From NCBI GenBank assembly GCA_902728285.1, contig CACVBU010000237.1, forward strand, positions 1,054,001 through 1,118,000: a stretch of 64,000 bases of DNA, written 5' to 3'. This DNA is from Clytia hemisphaerica (lineage: Eukaryota; Cnidaria; Hydrozoa; Leptothecata; Clytiidae). Made by a program: the position numbers and the translations under genes. The first letter of the stretch is position 1. Each line of letters begins with the position of its first letter. Of this stretch, positions 1 to 11,483 are shown one piece after another. Below the pieces are notes generated by a model. The model made no database searches and was not told the origin of the DNA. It saw only the letters and a list, made by a program, of their open reading frames with translations.

Positions 1-352
1 AATAATTAATTGTCCTAAATATGGACCATTTAACCTATATCTGACTCTAAAACAGCTACAGCTGGTACTATTATACCCCAAATCATGATAAAAACATGAG
101 GGATAAGTCAAAACGGGCCATTAAATGGACAAAATGTTGTCTTGTAGTTGCGGTAAAAATAGATAGACTATGGAGCTTTTAGATATCATTTGCAGGACAA
201 TTTTTTGTCTAACTTTGGACCCTTTTACATTCAAACTAATTTAGTATTTCTTAGTTTATATTCTTACAGTATGAATTAGGAGAGCTGTTCCACTCTTTTT
301 TATTATAGCTCTACCTTTTTCTAAAGATAAAAGAAACAAGCTAGATGCTGAA
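1..352. other. Older GGACAA-rich repeat to the left of copy A
   Basis: No gene. Related text resumes after copy A at about 1990-2190 (phrases such as TTGTCCTA, GGGCCATTTAACC, TTTAGGACAAT), suggesting copy A inserted into an older element whose interior repeats a GGACAA/GGACC phrase. Confidence 0.5.
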
Positions 353-1875
353 TGGACCTACCTGATGATGAAAGTTAGATAGCAATGCGAGGAGAAAAAA
401 ATCAGTCAGAAAATATATCGTTTAGCGAAAATGCATAACGCAATAAATTCATCACTGATTGTTGATGGTGAGCATTGTTATCAATAATGTTTTTGTGTGA
501 AGAATATAGAAATACAAGGAAAATATATAATGAAAATCTGCAAAGACGATTTCCGGCATTTTCAACCGGTAAAAATTTTTTCTCAAAAATCGAACTCGGC
601 CATGTTTTGAGCATTGCAAATACGCATCTTTCTGCAAAAAATCAGAAAAAGCTAAAGATGAAAATTCGAGAAAATGTAAAAAAAACGGTTTTCCGGCATA
701 TTTCTGGCATTTTCGGCCGGGAAAAAATATTTTTCGAAAATCGGGCTCCGTCACATTTTAGGTATTGTCATTTTGCATCAGTGTGCAAAATTTCATGAAA
801 AAATATAAAGTACAGCTCGAGAAATTCAAGATATACCGTTTTTCCGGCGAAAATAGGCTGTTCCGGCGATTTTTAGAAAGTTCCGGCTTCAAAAATCACT
901 TTTATTGACAATTAAACCATGCTTGATGGTGGGCATTGCTATCAATAATGTTTTTGTGTGAAAAAACAACGAAATATAAGGAAAAAGTCCGATGAAAATC
1001 TGCAAAAACGGCGATTTCCGGGATATTTCCGGCATTTTCAGCCGGGATAGAATTTTTCTCAAAGATCGGACTAGGCCATGTTTTAGACATTGTTAATACG
1101 CATCTTTGTGCAAAAAATCAGAAAAAACTAATGATGAAATCTCGAGAAAATGCCAAAAAACCGGTTTTTCCGGCATATTTCCGGCATTTTCGGCCGGAAA
1201 AGTACGTTAATTGAAAATCAGGCTCTGTCATATTTTAGGTATTGCCATTTTGCATCAGTGTGCAAAATTTCATGAAAAAATATAAAGTACAGCTCGAGAA
1301 ATTCAAGAAATACCGTTTTTCCGGCGAAAATAGGCTGTTCCGGCGATTTTTAGAAAGTTCCGGCTTCAAAAATCACTTTTATTGACAATTAAACCATGCT
1401 TGATGGTGGGCATTGCTACAAATAATGTTTTTGTGTGAAAAAACAACGAAATATAAGGAAAAAGTCCAATGAAAATCTGCAAAAACGGCGATTTCCGGGA
1501 TATTTCCGGTATTTTCAGCCGGAATAGAATTTTTCTCAAAAATCGGACTAATCCATGTTTTAGGCATTGCTAATACGCATCTTTGTGCAAAAAATCAGAA
1601 AAAACTAATGATGAAATCTCGAGAAAATGCCAAAAAACCGGTTTTTCCGGCATATTTCCGGCATTTTCGGCCGGAAATGAATTTTTTTCGAAAATCGGGC
1701 TCCGTCACATTTTGGGCATTACCATTTTGCATCTTTGTGCCAAAAATTAGGAAAAACTAATGAGCCAATCCCGAGAAAAGCTAGTAACGAACGGACGAAC
1801 GGACGAACGGACGAACAGACGAACGAACGAACAGAGGTTAATTTATAGGACCTACAGCCCACCGGGGTAGGTCCA
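353..1875. mobile_element. GGACCTACC-ended element, copy A
   Basis: Left end TGGACCTACCTG, right end CGGGGTAGGTCCA (inverted 9-mer GGACCTACC/GGTAGGTCC). The interior holds two direct repeats of about 480 bp (starting near 770 and 1250) tiled with the phrase CCGGCATATTTCCGGCATTTTCGGCCGG. A short (ACGA/ACGG)n run sits just inside the right end. Copies B to E share this plan. No open frame of a transposase; short frames in it are artefacts. Confidence 0.8.
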
Positions 1876-2573
1876 AAAATTCCTCTTTTGAAGAGCTAAA
1901 AGACAACAATTTGTTTTTGTGTTAAAGATCACTTGATAGTTTCAGTTTTGACCACTTTCATAATTTAGATACTAAAACTAATGTAAAATTAAGGACAACT
2001 TTATTGTCCTATTTTGGGACCCAAGAACGTAAAAAGTTGCCCTTTTTGCTATCAGGAGTTAAAACAACCATTCAGCTTTAGTTTAAACTAGGTTTGTTAT
2101 AGACTAAGCTTAAATGGCCCTTTTTAGGACAATCTTTTTTTCTGGACAACAAATTAGCCATATTTGGGCCATTTAACCCCCTGGAGTGATTTTAACCATC
2201 TTTTACCCTTTCTAATGTTAATATAGAGGTATTCTGAGATTTTCCCTAATTTTTGATGTAATTTGGGCAAGTTATTACAAAAACCTTATTTTAAGCCATT
2301 TTTGGCATGGTGCATGATTTGTACCATTTAAATGACAGTGTCCTGCAGGCAACGAACCTTTGATATAGCCTGAACATACAGAGTTTGAATCATAAATTTA
2401 AGGAGCTTCGCTAGAGGTAAATTTTTTCACTGTTTGCGAAGCATTTTTAGTATTTTGCAATGTTGTTTGGAAGAAAATGCAAAAGTATCTTTGATGCATT
2501 TCTCAAGAAAAGCGAAGTAAGACTTGAAATAAGTGGTTGTAGATAAACGAATGAAGAAAATTGCGAGGTAACG

Positions 2574-3143
2574 CAGGGGGGGGGGTCCGAATCCAGATAC
2601 CAAGCCCAGGGCCGGGGGTGGTACCTACCTACCTCTTTGTACCTCTTTTTGGCTTTTGCCTGAACAGCTCATCCAACTCGTTGAGTCCGATGCTTGGTGT
2701 CAATTTTTTTTTTCAAATTTCAAAAAGTCAAGTTGGTATCGATACCAATTAATAAGAGGAATGTTCTTTGAAAAAAAACATCCACAGATTTTGTTTAGCG
2801 TCCTTTGTATGCAGTATCCTATGCATATAACTTCTTGTATTTTTACTAATGGCTAATTTAGGGGGGGGGGGTAGGTCCCCCTTTTTCAGAAAAATTGGGA
2901 TTTTCAAGTTCGTATCGATACCAATTTAGGGGGGGGGGTGGGTCCCCTCTTTTTCAGAAAATCAGGATTTTCATGTTGGTATCGATACCAATTTAAGGGA
3001 AATGGTCCCCCCTTTTTTAGAAAATTGGGATTTTCAAGTTGGTATTGATACCAATTTAGGGGGTGGTGGTGTCTACTACTTTCAAATCTCAAAAAGTCAG
3101 GTTTTTGGGCCCTGGGTTGGTATCCTGGACCCTGACCCCCCTG
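2574..3143. mobile_element. hAT-type MITE with GGTAACG duplication
   Basis: Ends CAGGGGGG...CCCCCCTG, with imperfect inverted ends of about 45 bp. Direct GGTAACG copies lie at 2567-2573 and 3144-3150 (seven of eight expected bases match). CAGGG termini and 7-8 bp duplications are characteristic of hAT. The interior has repeated phrases with the palindrome GGTATCGATACC in at least three tandem-like blocks. No transposase. Confidence 0.8.
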
Positions 3144-4519
3144 GGTAACGAGTAGTAAAGCAAGATATAATGAATAAAGAAAGTTGCGAAGTAGTGAGTA
3201 GATAAATCAATAGATAAAATGAATGAAGAAAGTTATGAAGCAGTAATTTGATAGAGCAAAAGATAAACAAATGTGTGGGTAGCAAAATAGGTGTTGTCTT
3301 ATAATTTTTTAACTTCGCATTTTTGAGTTAGAAAATCTTTTTGGTTGCTAAATCTATAATTCACTTCGCATTTTGCAAAGCACAAAGCAACTATTCGAAC
3401 CCTGACATACTCCTCATAGTTTTGGTTCATATTTGGGCCAAAATAGCAAAACATTCTTTTGACCTGAACATTGATGTTTGCACAAATTTTGGATTTCATC
3501 TCAGAAACCTGGACCAAACAGGCCCCAAACATGTGATAGCCAGCTCAATTTTCAAGTTCAAAATCACAAAGTGGCTGGAAAAGATTCAGGCCATACCGTA
3601 GATTGTCAGTTATCTGTACCAAATGTTAAACAAGTGACAAAAACATTAGAAAAGCTAGAACACAAATTACATTCCCAGGCTACTAAGGTCTAAAAAAAAC
3701 TATGTCATTTACAAATGTAATGTCAAAAAAGTCAACACCCAGGCAGGCAAACATTACATTGGTTGGTTTAACTGCCAATCCTTTCAAACAACGTTGGTAT
3801 AGGTGTAGGCTTCTTCTTATCTTAAGCGAAAGACATAAATCTATTTTTCGGATCCGACATGAGGGAATAGTGTCAGGACCTGCAGACGACCTGGTAGGGT
3901 TGGGAATGGGTGTGGTTTGGGTGTGGTTCTGTATCAGATTGGCTAGGAATTGGGTTATTATCAGTTAGGGTTAGAGTTGGAGCTTGAAACAAGCACTCTT
4001 TTGTGATTTTCTCTTACAGGCTAGCTCTAAAGCTTTAAAACAGCATCTAATAACATGAAAACCAGAATATGATTCTTCAATGGGAATCAAAACTATAAAG
4101 TGCACTTACAAACATCAATTTGTCAGATCTAACAAAATTAATAACCGCACTGTCATCGCGCGGGTGAAAAACTTCAATCTGTCAATCATTTTCTCAAGCG
4201 AAGAGTACGCGAAGAGATTCTAGCTTTACGATAGTGCCGCGGATCATCAATGGATAGTATTCAATTATCATTATCCCTTTATTTTCATTCCTAGAACTTT
4301 TGCAAAAAAAAGGAAAAATAGAAAAGTTGTATTTCTCACTGCTCTATTCACATACTGAATTTGAAAGATCTTCTATGTGGCGTTTTTTGCAAACTTCAAA
4401 AAACTGATTTTTGTCCCACCTTTGCAGGACTTTGGCTTAAGTGCTTGCGTGCAGCATAGGGTACAAAGTTCAAATATGCATTTACCGTAATTTTAGTATG
4501 AAGAGTTAGGTCTATACTG

Positions 4520-4850
4520 TTGGAGAATTAGAGAACACCCACTGCCTAACCGCCTATCGCACAATGGGATTAACAAATAACGAATGTGTAACTTGCCGCG
4601 CGAGTGACGTCAAACGCTCCATCGTTTTGCCACTAATTTGGTCTTTTTCGTTCCAGACATTCGCGTGTGTTCCACTACGGATTTTTTTCATATTTTGAAA
4701 GTCTTGGTGCGAAAGAGAAATCGTGTATTTTTTAATAAGCTGCTCATAACTCAAATCAAATGACTTTGGAGGTTCGGTGAAATGGTGGCCGAATTGCCGT
4801 CCTATGTTTTGTCAGATAGTCCCAAGTTAGAGCAGTTGACGGTAGTCTAG
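4520..4850. repeat. Intact copy of the repeat that the 28.9-kb LINE invaded
   Basis: Runs from GAGAACACCCACTGCCTAAC to TGACGGTAG. A reverse-complement copy, split by a LINE, lies at 28800-31745. No coding potential is recognised, and there is no clear terminal inverted repeat within it. Confidence 0.75.
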
Positions 4851-5034
4851 CAAAGTTGCATTGAAAAATAGAATAATGGAGACAAATTCCCCCAATCTTG
4901 ACCCCCAATTTTTGTCCCTTTTACCTTTCTTTTTAAACTGAAAATCTAAAACAAAAGTGAGAATGAGAATTTCGAGATCACAATTACCAAACCAAACTGA
5001 GTGAGAAATGGTCTATAAACACTCTCCTGACATG

Positions 5035-5095
5035 AGTCTGTGGCGCAGTGGTTAGGGCATTGGGTTTCTAAACATTGCATTGGGCCATTCCAGAA
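5035..5095 (+). other. tRNA-like A-box fragment (possible SINE head)
   Basis: GTGGCGCAGTGGTTAGGGCAT matches a eukaryotic tRNA D-arm / polymerase III A box. No B box or closing acceptor stem follows, so this is not called a tRNA gene. Confidence 0.35.
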
Positions 5096-5255
5096 AATTT
5101 TTGTTACCCCCTCTCGATCGGATGATGTGCATTTTTTAATTTTTTTCTAGCCTCAGAAATAATTTTTCTTTTACAGTGGTGGTCGGAAGTTCTGATAAAA
5201 ATCCATGTACTTTTGCAAAATGCATCGGAAATTCCACTCTTTTTTGCCTTTTTTA

Positions 5256-5845
5256 GGGGTCACTCACATATCGATTCTTCCCACGACTAACGTCAAATTG
5301 ACGCTAATTTGAAAACCCCCCCACCCCCACCTCTTAACGTCAAAGTTCAAAAATTATCAAAAATCGATGAAAATTTTCTCCTTCACTTTCATCGTTGTTT
5401 CGTCAGCCATCTTTAATTTCGCTACGGCTTGCTCAGGCAGTTTACATTTAAAAAATAATGGAGATAATTTCTAAACTTTTTTCAGAAAGTTGCCGGAATT
5501 AATTATCTCCATAATCATAATAAACAGAAAAGCCGCATTTCACAAAAAAAGACCGACCGTCGGCGAAATTCAAGGGCCGGGCGGACCGTCTGAACAAAAG
5601 GAACTCGAGACGTAAACATCGGGCCGTTTGTTTTGGTTAAAATTTCTGTAAAATAGCGAAATGAACGAATATTTAGGTATGTAAAAGGAGGAAAAGAATT
5701 ATGAAAAGTAACATTTGTCACGGAATAAACGTATTGAAAATCAATATTTCTGGTGAAATTTCTTAGCGTCAAAGACTCTAACCCACCCACCCCTTCGCGT
5801 CAATTTAACGTTAGTCATGGGAAGAATCGATATGTGAGTGACCCC
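5256..5845. mobile_element. PIF/Harbinger-like MITE with TTA duplication
   Basis: Ends GGGGTCACTCACATATCGAT and its reverse complement, with inverted similarity reaching about 50 bp (to the GACTAACGTCAA segment). TTA flanks both sides (5253-5255 and 5846-5848). Three-base TTA/TAA targets are typical of PIF/Harbinger. 590 bp, no transposase. Confidence 0.8.
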
Positions 5846-6922
5846 TTAATAGCGCCCCGCAACACATACGTCATAATTATAATAATTTATTTTTCACTTT
5901 TTTTGACATTTGTACGAGTTGCAATCCCACAATTCAATGCGGCTGAATTAAAGATACGTGCAAGTTGTTATATATCTTTTGTCAAATGATGCAATTAACG
6001 TGCAAAAGAGATTAACGCAAAGGTTGATGGGATTGGAACTCGTACAAACACATCGAGAGTAATGATTATGTCAAAAATAAAATCTATTTTTAGATTCAGC
6101 GCGGTGCGCTATTCAATTGCCTTGGAAATTCATACATTTTCTTCTCTCGCCTTGGAAATTTTGAATTTTGGTGAAAACTTTTGCCCTCGGAAATCCTGTG
6201 TAATCCGCCCCCCCTGTTACAGACAAATTCTGGAATGTCCCAATCCAATGGAACTTTACATTTTTAGTGGGGGTTCGAATCCCACCGGATAATCTCGATT
6301 GTCACATTCAGTAAAAACTCAAATTAGATTTACTGACTGTAACTAGGGTTTCATTGCAGATGACAAACATCATCAACAAACAGTGTGTGCATAGCCAAGT
6401 AGCTAATGGGAGAGATAGAAAAGCCATCAGCCACTACCAGACTGTAGACTATTTCTTACCCTTGGCTTTTTCTTGGGTCCAGACCAGACTTGAAAATTAA
6501 ACCCCAGATACAATAACTGATTTAAATTCAACCTATAGAAAATAAATTATCTAAGAAACACAATAAGAGAAAATTCACACTTCAAAAACGTCCACAATTT
6601 AACAACTGAATGACCAAAAGGAACCATTTCAAGTGTGAAGATGTCAAGCGAGGCAGCCATGTTGGTTTCTCGCAATAATGCATGTTTACTCGAAATCCTC
6701 CTCTTGTTTCAAAATTCACTCGCCTTTCACTTCCATAACTCGCCAAACATTTTTTTGCGGGAAAATAGGGCGGTTCTCAAGAGGGCGCGATGATGTGGTG
6801 CGGTGCAAACATAAAAGATGTGTCCAACAACACCATGCTCTTCTTTTTATTTTATGTCCAAGTCGTCGGAGCCAAAAATCATTAGCTGTTGAGGGTGGGT
6901 TGAATTATGTCGTTCTTTGATA

Positions 6923-6950
6923 GTTAGGGTTAGGGGTTAGGGTTAGGGTT
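6923..6950 (+). repeat. Interstitial telomere-like (TTAGGG)n
   Basis: Four to five copies of TTAGGG with one extra G. TTAGGG is the usual animal telomere unit. A single short internal run is compatible with repair of a break. Confidence 0.85.
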
Positions 6951-7071
6951 TGTCGTTCCTTTTGTCGCTTTTTAATAGTTATTTGTTGATGTTGTTCTTT
7001 TTTAGATGGAAACGTTAGATGAACAGTCTCTTCCACAAAGGCTTCACCCTCGCCTTTTTAACGGTAGCTAT

Positions 7072-7425
7072 CCCGGGGGGGGGGGGTACTTAGGCAAAAT
7101 GGGTGCCGGGTATGTGCGAGCAATAAGGGTACCTTTTTTCATTCCTCAAAAGTCTCTCAAAGGGGTACAAATTCAAAAGTTAGTCTCTGAAAGGGTCCCA
7201 AAATCACGAAAATCAGAAATTTCTCTCTCAAAGGGTCACGAATTCCAAAAATTTTGACCAAAATTTGGTGACAATCAAACCAAAATTTGGAAAAAATGGA
7301 CCAAAATTTTGGAAAAAGTCTCTCAAAGGGTCCCAAAATCACCAAAATTTTGTCTCTCAAAGGGTCGATTTTCGATTTTCGGCTCGGACATACCCGTCAC
7401 CTCGCAAACCTAGTACCCCCCCGGG
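7072..7425. mobile_element. hAT-type MITE with 8-bp duplication GTAGCTAT
   Basis: Ends CCCGGGGGG...GTACTTAGG and CCTAGTACCCCCCCGGG. GTAGCTAT is duplicated exactly at 7064-7071 and 7426-7433. Between the ends, the phrase TCTCTCAAAGGGTCCCAAAA recurs about five times. No transposase. Confidence 0.88.
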
Positions 7426-7739
7426 GTAGCTATATACGATATGTATATAGAAGATGCTCAAAATTAATGATGAAAGTTTCCATAACTGAAAAGCCCACGG
7501 GGAGCACAAATTTGTTCGAGTTATTTAAGGCAATTTCGAGCTATGGGAACTAGTTTATAAGCGATAAGCGACATTGTTAACTCAAGGGACCGGCAAACTT
7601 GTTAAATATTTCCCTACTATAGGGGAATATTTGTTAAAACGGCCTTTTTCCGTCTTTTCTTCCATTTTCGATGTTAATGTTTTCTTTATTCGTGCTGCAC
7701 ATTATGACTAGGCTCGTTCGTCCATTTTCGAAAGCATCC

Positions 7740-8262
7740 AACGAGGACTTTTTTAAATATCTGTTTCCCAGACATAACCTTCTGGAAAATTTTGATCTGT
7801 TGGCCGAATATTTCAAAAATCTTATTCCTAGAAATGAGATCTTGTTCTCCGCAAACCTAAATTTTTTAATCTCAAAGTATCTTTCCTAGAAAATTGATCT
7901 GTTTCCACAATTTTCAGAATTAAAATTTTGATCTGTTTTCCCGAAAATAGGATATCTGTTCCCCTCTCCTGGAAATTTTCATCTGTTTCCCTTTCTTTTT
8001 GTTATTGATATCTGTTTCCCCCATAAAGTTCAATCTGTTTCCAATGCAATATCATCTTTTTTGGAAACAGATATCTGTTTCCCAATTTATTATGTCATCT
8101 CCTAGAAATATTGATCTGTTTCTCTCTGATGACGTCATCAGCTGGAGCGGGGAAACAGATAGTTTTAAGGAAAAGGTCTCTCCTAGAAAATCGGATCTGT
8201 TTCCCCATTTTTCAAAAAAAGCTCTCTCCTGGAAAAGGGAAACAGATATTTCGGGGAAATGG
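7740..8262. repeat. Array of the phrase ATCTGTTTCCC (about 13 copies, both strands)
   Basis: ATCTGTTTCCC or a near variant recurs at irregular 20-60 bp spacing, mostly on the plus strand, with complementary GGGAAACAGAT copies near 8066, 8150 and 8240. Many are preceded by CTCCTAGAAA. Not a simple tandem repeat and no ends identified. An open frame through it is not considered coding. Confidence 0.75.
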
Positions 8263-8494
8263 GCTCGTTGGCTGCTTCTGCATTTTGAATTTAAAAAGAC
8301 TTTTTAAATCTTGAGAAGAAAGAAAGAAATCAACATTACAAATATTACTCATTCAACAAAAAAAACTCCAAGTTAAAATCTCCAAACACTCGTAATTTTT
8401 GCTCACTCACTCGCTTTATATGCATTTTGTCTAAAATCACACCTCTCACTTTCACCGTGAAAAGTAGCATGAAATGATAAGTCTAAATATAATG

Positions 8495-8815
8495 CTTTAA
8501 GGCCTTGGGCCGTTAAAGTCATAATAATTTCGCGCACAAAAAAATCACATTTCTTGTTTTCCGGCCAATTTGGTTTAGGAAATTCGTTGTCAGAAATATT
8601 CAGGTCTTGGACCGCTGATTATCACCCAGAATTAAAAAGTGACTAAGTTTCCGAGGGCTTGGACCGTTGTTTGAGGGCTTGGACCGCTATTTTGAGCCGC
8701 AGAATACTTTTCGGAGGGCTACGACCGCTAAAGTAGGGCTTGGGCCGCTGGCGCAATCAGAGAATTCTAAAAAGAGGGCTTGGACCGCTAAATGAGGGCT
8801 TGGGTCGCTTACGGA
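8495..8815 (+). repeat. Array of the phrase GAGGGCTTGGACCGCTA (eight copies)
   Basis: Copies near 8503, 8604, 8654, 8673, 8714, 8733, 8774 and 8793, all on one strand, with unrelated AT-rich spacers of 2 to 85 bp. The phrase is GC-rich against an AT-rich background. No terminal inverted repeat was found. Confidence 0.75.
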
Positions 8816-9501
8816 AAAAAATTTTGCGCCGGCGAGGCGACCTTTTCCGATGTGTTCTGAGAGTATGTTTCAGCAAAGTCTTTGGTTTCAGCTAGGAATT
8901 TTGATCTGTTCTGATAAGATCTTCGAAAATTAATCAGCTGTGTTCTGATGAGACAGGTGTAGGTATAATCAAAAAGTTTCAGAACAGGACAAAATAAATA
9001 TCTTACAAGTTTATCAAGTTTATCTTTGCAAAATGTTTTTCCTAGATTTTAGAACACATCTAACAATAAAGTAGTAATAAGTTTGGGGAGACAATAAATA
9101 TAGTGCGATAAAGGTTTCCTAGAAATCAGAACACATCATTTGTATAAGAAAACTGAAGGTCATAACATCTGTAACATGTGGTCTCGGGGTGGTCTCCTAG
9201 AAGATAAGACCACATATTTCTAAAAAATCTCTCCGCCGGCTGCTTCTGAAATAAATATCGATTCAATATTTTCTCTGATGAAAACTTGGCCTCTAGAATC
9301 TCAAGTAAAAATTCGGCATTTTTGTGGAACCTTTTAACATCGCTGGGAAGAATTGACAATTAAAAATGGTAGAATGCTTTAAAAATGGAATTGTTAGGTT
9401 CATTCGCCAAATTCCACGATGATATGGCTAGTATGGGGTGGTATTCTTACCATATTCTTATTTCTTTGGGCAATTTCATCATAGATATAAAGTATAGTCT
9501 A

Positions 9502-11457
9502 TACTAGCAGTTAGCTGAAGCTATAAATGCCCCGCCAATAGCAGATATTGGCCCAGAGGAACTTAGTCATGAAGAGAGCAAGGGAATCAAAATCAGACTA
9601 TAAATTGGTGAAATGAGTCTTCATAGAAAGTGCTCAATGTTACTAGAGCTGTTTAAAGTTAAGAAGCACGAGCCGATGCGGTTAAAATTTTCTCAGTAAG
9701 ATCCATACATAACGAAAGTGTCAATCCAAAAAAACATGTTTAATCTACCCTTTCTGATGCAAAGTGACTTAAATTAAAACCATTACAGGTTTCGCAACAT
9801 ATTAAGAACTAGAATGATATCAAAGTTGATTTTCTTCAATCACAAGATAAAAATCTAATAAAAATCCCTTTTGAAAACCCAAACATAAGAATGTGTACTG
9901 TGAAACTGAAAGTGCTTCCCTTTCATAAAGAATATACATAATGCAGATTAAAAGGTGAATTTGAAAATGAAATTGAATATAATTTCAGTCATTTGATTTG
10001 AAATTTAAAAAGTAAGTAACTTTGGACTGGTGGCATACTGTAGATATAATTTATTTGTATCAAAGGTTACTGAAAATTATCTGAAAAACTTTAACAATCT
10101 TTATACGTGTTTCTGCAAAAAGTTTTCAGTTAGAATAAAATTTCTTCATGGTTACTAAAGATATGAATTTGATAGTTGCTCTCAAAATTGCCAGGGGAAT
10201 TTTCAGATACCGTGTCCTGTTGTAACCACCGTCAACATGGTTAAAAACTTTTCACTTCACAGGTAGGTACAACATTGTGTTTGTATTAATTTTATTGGAC
10301 GTCTGGTTCTAAAAAGTCAAAAAGTTTGTTCAGATTTGATTTGAGCAAAGTATACTCCTGCGTTGAACATCAATACGGTACAATGTGCCGTGGGGGTATT
10401 AGTAGAGAGAGTGTTCGAGTCTGTTCATAATATGAGGCTGAAAATCTTCGGCGTACATTACATATCGAAGTACCGTTCTGACACAGTGACATAAACAGCA
10501 TTTTCAAAGTTTGCTTTTTAAGCTTCAATATTGGCGTAAAGAATTATTCACAAAATAGCATCAAATACTTCATAATCCATCGTTTTCGGCTTTTTTTCCG
10601 CTTCTGTTTACATTTTTCTGCTCGCTGCTTCCCATGCACAACCATTTTTTTTGTTGTAACACTGTGCTTCAAATGTCCACGAGAATGAATCAGTTCATGT
10701 TAGTCATAGTATATTTTCATTGGCATGTCTCACTCACTAAACCTTTTGTAAGAAACTCGATGTTGGTAGCAGTTTTTGGCACGTTTTGGCGCAAGGCTTA
10801 CTCTTTGAAAAATTACTTTCCGCGCATGCAATATCCATATAATTATTATAGGGTACTCTGGGTTTTGTCTTTCCACCAAAAATTTCAATTTAATTTCCTT
10901 CAAAATGAAATCACTATATAGGTAAACAATATGAATTAACGGTCAATTTCCCTTTTGTCTATGCCTTTATAATATCAGCAGGGTTTCGTTAGAGCAGCGC
11001 ATAACACTCTGTCTGTCGTGTGTGTGTGTAACAAACTGTCATTGAAGATGTCCATCGTCCATTCTGACAATTGTATAAGGTTTGATCTAATATCAGTAGT
11101 TTGATAGTTATTCATTCAGTAGCAAACAATGTCCCTCAAGTAAATCCAGTTGAGCAACTACGTTAAAAAGATATTAGTCAAGCAAAAATAAAATCTTGTG
11201 TGCTGTTTGTTGTTTGTGAAAGCTTTTAGCTGTGTGGACTGGCAGTGCAGACGGGAAGCTACCTTCTCTGTCCGTGCATAGCTAGGAGATCAATACAAGT
11301 AGCAGCAAAAGAGATATCGCGCGCGAACATTTTTTAACCGCGCGCGGCCCGCTCAGAATCGGAAGAAACAACATGAACATGAATCTGAATCATGAACATG
11401 AATATTTTTCTGGCGAGCAGGTCCGCTACGTGAAGCAACAAAAGCCCCTGCGGGGCA
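9502..11457. repeat. 1.98-kb tandem duplication, unit 1
   Basis: Nearly identical to 11484-13417 (offset about 1981 bp), with scattered substitutions and short indels. It starts CTAGCAGTTAGCTG and ends in a short hairpin (GCCCCTGCGGGGC). No protein family is recognised in either unit; frames differ between copies, so it is probably non-coding. Confidence 0.9.
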
Positions 11458-11483
11458 AAAAAGAGCGTGTAGATTTAATAATA

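Noticed and set aside
452-1567. Minus-strand frames with repeated KTWPSPIFEKNSIPAENAGN-type text
   Set aside because: They fall in the GGACCTACC element and recur with each 480-bp repeat; no intact protein is shared by all copies.
6255-6290. tRNA gene suggested by GGGGGTTCGAATCCC
   Set aside because: Only a T-arm-like stem is present, with no D arm or anticodon arm at the right distance upstream.
7740-8815. Possible CRISPR array from regularly repeated phrases
   Set aside because: Repeats are only 11-17 bp, spacing is irregular, orientation varies, and the context is a eukaryotic genome.
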